From an uncultured Thalassospira sp. (GTDB taxonomy: Bacteria; Pseudomonadota; Alphaproteobacteria; Rhodospirillales_A; Thalassospiraceae): a stretch of 8,945 bases of DNA. A program made the translations under genes and the position numbers. Below the pieces are notes generated by a model, which made no database searches, was not told the origin of the DNA, and saw only the letters and a list, made by a program, of their open reading frames with translations. The stretch is taken from the NCBI GenBank assembly GCA_946885765.1, contig CAMPHD010000109.1:1-8945 (forward strand), read 5' to 3'. Positions within the stretch are counted from its first letter, which is position 1. Every line of letters begins with the position of its first letter. Shown one piece after another: positions 6,921-8,945 of the stretch.

Positions 6921-8381
6921 TTAATCGTCAATGCCAGCCATGCAGACATATTTGACTTCCAGATAATCCTCGACGCCGTATTTCGAACCTTCACGCCCGA
7001 TACCGGATTGTTTGTAACCGCCAAAGGGAGCCACTTCGGTCGCGATCACACCGGCATTGACACCGACCAGACCGGTTTCAAGGCCTTCGGCCAGCTTCCA
7101 GATGCGGCTTATGTCGCGCGAATAGAAGTACGATGCCAGGCCGAACTCGGAATCGTTGGCCATTTCAAGCACTTCATCGTCGCTGTGGAAACGGATCAGC
7201 GGTGCCATCGGACCAAAAGTTTCCTCGCGGAAGACCAGCATGTCGCGATTGGCATCGGCAATCACGGTCGGCTCAAAGAAGCTACCGCCCTTTGCATGAC
7301 GCTTGCCACCAGTCAGCACCCGACCGCCCTTGGAAAGAGCATCGGCAATCTGGTTTTCGACCTTTTCGACAGCTTTTTCCGTGATCAGCGGGCCCAGAAC
7401 AACACCTTCTTCGGTGCCATCACCCACTTTCATTGTCGATGCCTTGGCGGCATATTTTTCGGCAAATTCGTCATAAACCGCGTCATGGACGAAGATGCGG
7501 TTGGCACAAACACAGGTCTGGCCGCTGTTGCGGTATTTCGAGGCAATCGCCCCTTCGACAGCGGCATCGATATCGGCATCTTCACAGACGATGAACGGTG
7601 CGTTACCGCCAAGTTCAAGGCTGATTTTCTTGACTGTGTCGGCACACTGACGCATCAGCAAACGGCCAACCGCGGTCGATCCGGTAAAGGTCAATTTGCG
7701 GACAATCGGGTTTTCGGTCATTTCGGCACCGATGGTTTTGGCATCACCGGTAACAATAGACAAAAGCCCCTTTGGCAAACCGGCGCGTTCGGCCAGAATT
7801 GCCATGGCCAGTGCAGAATACGGGGTTTCCATCGCTGGTTTGACGACCATCGCACAGCCAACGGCCAATGCCGGTGCGGCCTTGCGGGTGATCATCGCGG
7901 TCGGGAAGTTCCACGGCGTGATTGCTGCGCAAACCCCAACCGGTTCTTTCAAAACGACAACACGGCGCCCCGGTGCGAAAGTCGGAATGACGTCACCATA
8001 GATGCGTTTGCCTTCTTCGGCGAACCATTGCAGGAAGGACGAGGCATAGGCGATTTCGCCGCGCGATTCTGCAAGCGGCTTGCCCTGTTCGGCCGTCATC
8101 AGGCGCGCAAGGTCCTCCTGATTTTCCATCATCAGATCGTACCATTTCATCAGAATGGCCGACCGTTCCTTGGCCGTGCGTTTTTTCCACTGCTTTTGCG
8201 CCTTTTCGGCAACTTCAATTGCGTGGGCAACGGCATCGCGGCCCAACACCGGCACCGTGCCAAGCACTTCGCCCGTCGCGGGATTGGTAACTTGTTCGGT
8301 TTTGCCGTCTGGGGCGTCAACCCATTCACCGCCGATATAAGCCTGCTGAGTGAATAAGGACGGGTCTTTTAGAGAAACCAT
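6921..8381 (-). CDS. gabD: NAD(P)-dependent succinate-semialdehyde dehydrogenase
   Basis: A 486-residue cytoplasmic aldehyde dehydrogenase that oxidises succinate semialdehyde to succinate, the last step of GABA breakdown; GabD proteins are about 480-490 residues long. Motifs are TPWNFP (155-160) with the oxyanion Asn158, KPAMETPYSA (181-190), the cofactor loop FTGSTAVG (232-239), LELGGN (255-260) with the general base Glu256, GQTCVCANR (287-295) with the nucleophile Cys290, EETFGP (386-391), and PFGGYKQSGIGREG (452-465). Cys292 beside the nucleophile is usual in GabD and is tied to redox switching in the human enzyme. The ATG at 8381 is chosen because GGAGG (8389-8393) lies seven bases upstream. 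The frame stays open for 69 more codons, but those residues do not resemble an aldehyde dehydrogenase N terminus. A glutarate semialdehyde dehydrogenase role (lysine or aminovalerate breakdown) is possible, since these enzymes are close relatives. No gabT is in the window. Confidence 0.93.
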   Translation of the reverse strand: MVSLKDPSLFTQQAYIGGEWVDAPDGKTEQVTNPATGEVLGTVPVLGRDAVAHAIEVAEKAQKQWKKRTAKERSAILMKWYDLMMENQEDLARLMTAEQGKPLAESRGEIAYASSFLQWFAEEGKRIYGDVIPTFAPGRRVVVLKEPVGVCAAITPWNFPTAMITRKAAPALAVGCAMVVKPAMETPYSALAMAILAERAGLPKGLLSIVTGDAKTIGAEMTENPIVRKLTFTGSTAVGRLLMRQCADTVKKISLELGGNAPFIVCEDADIDAAVEGAIASKYRNSGQTCVCANRIFVHDAVYDEFAEKYAAKASTMKVGDGTEEGVVLGPLITEKAVEKVENQIADALSKGGRVLTGGKRHAKGGSFFEPTVIADANRDMLVFREETFGPMAPLIRFHSDDEVLEMANDSEFGLASYFYSRDISRIWKLAEGLETGLVGVNAGVIATEVAPFGGYKQSGIGREGSKYGVEDYLEVKYVCMAGIDD

Positions 8382-8586
8382 GGGAATGCCTCCGGAATTT
8401 TGCTTTGGGATCGAAGCATGAAAGTCATGACCATCATCTAGTTCGATCCGTGGTGGTTGCCACATCTTCGCAAGTAAAAAGCCCATTTGGCAATCGCAAA
8501 CACCTTGCGTGCAACGCTTTGCAACAAGATTGCGTCTGGCATCTGATGCTGCACGGCTCTTCGCAGAACCGATCGATAAACGGTCC

Positions 8587-8615
8587 ACCTCCCTATCCCC
8601 TTATCGGGGCGAGGT
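8587..8615 (-). repeat. Possible hairpin in the distal gabD leader
   Basis: The outer arms ACCTC and GAGGT (8587-8591, 8611-8615) enclose inner arms CCCC and GGGG (8597-8600, 8606-8609), with an uneven internal loop. It lies about 200 bases before the gabD start. There is no T run on either side, so it is not an intrinsic terminator. Its role, if any, is unknown. Confidence 0.25.
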
Positions 8616-8683
8616 AAGTCACACATGATTTAAGGCCGTAATCTTATGCTTCAAGGAAACAGATGGTCGTATCCATTTTTTTT

Positions 8684-8722
8684 CGATTTCAAACGATTCT
8701 GGTCGATTTTCCAGAACGATTC
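8684..8722. repeat. Phased CGATT repeats with an embedded dyad
   Basis: CGATTT or CGATTC occurs four times, starting at 8684, 8694, 8704 and 8717. The first two steps are exactly ten bases, so three copies fall on one face of the helix. Overlapping them is an inverted repeat TTCTGG-N8-CCAGAA (8697-8716). The arrangement sits between gabD and the gene to the right, where an operator would be expected. Which protein would bind is not known. Confidence 0.35.
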
Positions 8723-8822
8723 CGTTCGAGCAAGACATTCCCTCGCAAACAAAACAAATCCACCATTTACAAAAAATCTATATATTACAAATTATTACAA
8801 CCCTGAATTACTATTTCATTAT

Positions 8823-8850
8823 CGAAAATTAAAATTCTTCATAATTTTCG
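8823..8850. repeat. Inverted repeat CGAAAATT-N12-AATTTTCG
   Basis: Two perfect eight-base arms have centres 20 bases apart, about two helical turns. They stand roughly 100 bases before the presumed start of the gene off the right edge. The spacing fits a dimeric repressor or activator site. A nine-base string in the left arm (TCGAAAATT) also occurs at 5018-5026, overlapping the GlpR-like dyad upstream of glpK. This may reflect shared control or only AT-rich sequence. Confidence 0.35.
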
Positions 8851-8933
8851 CTTGCAATTATTTTTGGTGGTTCGTAACGTTTTTGAAAGAACAGAATGAC
8901 AGTTGAGAACATCTGTCACAAATCAGAGCAATC

Positions 8934-8940
8934 AGGGAGG
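8934..8940 (+). promoter_or_regulatory. Ribosome binding site of a gene starting beyond the window
   Basis: AGGGAGG is a near-perfect Shine-Dalgarno sequence ending five bases before the window edge. A start codon is therefore expected within the next few bases on the + strand. The identity of that gene cannot be known from here. Confidence 0.6.
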
Positions 8941-8945
8941 AAGCG

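Larger units (their letters stand above)
8382..8945. other. Intergenic control region between gabD and a gene beyond the right edge
   Basis: I see no convincing gene here. Positions 8382-8640 have normal base composition and would be the gabD leader if transcription starts far upstream; I could not pick a clear promoter. Positions 8675-8900 are strongly AT-rich with runs of A and T, as expected of a divergent promoter region. They hold phased CGATT repeats, an inverted repeat at 8697-8716 and another at 8823-8850. On the + strand, TTGCAA (8852-8857) is a fair -35 hexamer, but the 17-base-spaced TAACGT is a poor -10 box. Confidence 0.6.

Noticed and set aside
6846..8357. A 503-codon open frame on the + strand opposite gabD
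   Set aside because: It lies almost wholly antisense to gabD, starts inside the terminator region without a ribosome binding site, and its translation has no recognisable domain. It is a by-product of codon bias in gabD.
8382..8588. A 69-codon N-terminal extension of gabD in the same frame
   Set aside because: The residues are unlike any aldehyde dehydrogenase N terminus, and a good Shine-Dalgarno sequence at 8389-8393 points to the ATG at 8381. The open frame is probably chance.
8646..8906. An 86-codon + strand frame in the AT-rich spacer
   Set aside because: Its composition follows the AT-rich DNA, it shows no ribosome binding site or protein motif, and it overlaps the repeats and dyads of a control region.

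Overview
The window looks like chromosomal DNA of a free-living, probably marine, alphaproteobacterium with medium GC content. The protein style and the mix of genes (AEC carrier, GlpK, GabD, polysaccharide-type enzymes) suggest a Thalassospira-like member of the Rhodospirillales. That placement is an impression from sequence style, not a measured result. I see no mobile element, CRISPR array, tRNA or rRNA. The six genes all read cleanly with no frameshift.

Layout, left to right. Positions 1-175 are a leader with two adjacent small palindromes. A long + strand gene (176-2272) encodes a two-domain oxidoreductase: an MDR (zinc-type alcohol dehydrogenase-like) half fused to a Gfo/Idh/MocA half. 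Its 3' end overlaps by 19 bases the 3' end of an opposing gene for an AEC-family permease (2254-3195, - strand). Upstream of the permease on the same strand lies glycerol kinase glpK (3383-4876, - strand), closed by a strong intrinsic terminator (3286-3318). The AT-rich divergent region 4877-5147 carries a TTCG-N4-CGAA dyad that resembles the core of GlpR operators. To its right, on the + strand, are a UDP-N-acetylglucosamine 2-epimerase family enzyme (5148-6242) and a small, charged, helical protein of unknown function (6331-6843). A hairpin at 6867-6895 can act as a two-way terminator against the convergent succinate-semialdehyde dehydrogenase gene gabD (6921-8381, - strand). The last 560 bases are non-coding, become very AT-rich, hold several dyads and repeats, and end in a strong ribosome binding site for a gene that must start just past the right edge.

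How the genes relate. glpK feeds glycerol into central metabolism as glycerol-3-phosphate, and gabD feeds succinate semialdehyde (GABA and related catabolism) into the TCA cycle. Both look like housekeeping carbon-use genes with their own control. The two-domain oxidoreductase and the epimerase both belong to families commonly tied to nucleotide-sugar or surface-polysaccharide work. Here they are separated by the permease and glpK, so a shared pathway is only a hypothesis. I find no clear sign of a wholly new multi-gene system. The items most worth a second look are the fused oxidoreductase, the divergent epimerase, the unknown 170-residue protein, and the dyads in the two AT-rich control regions.
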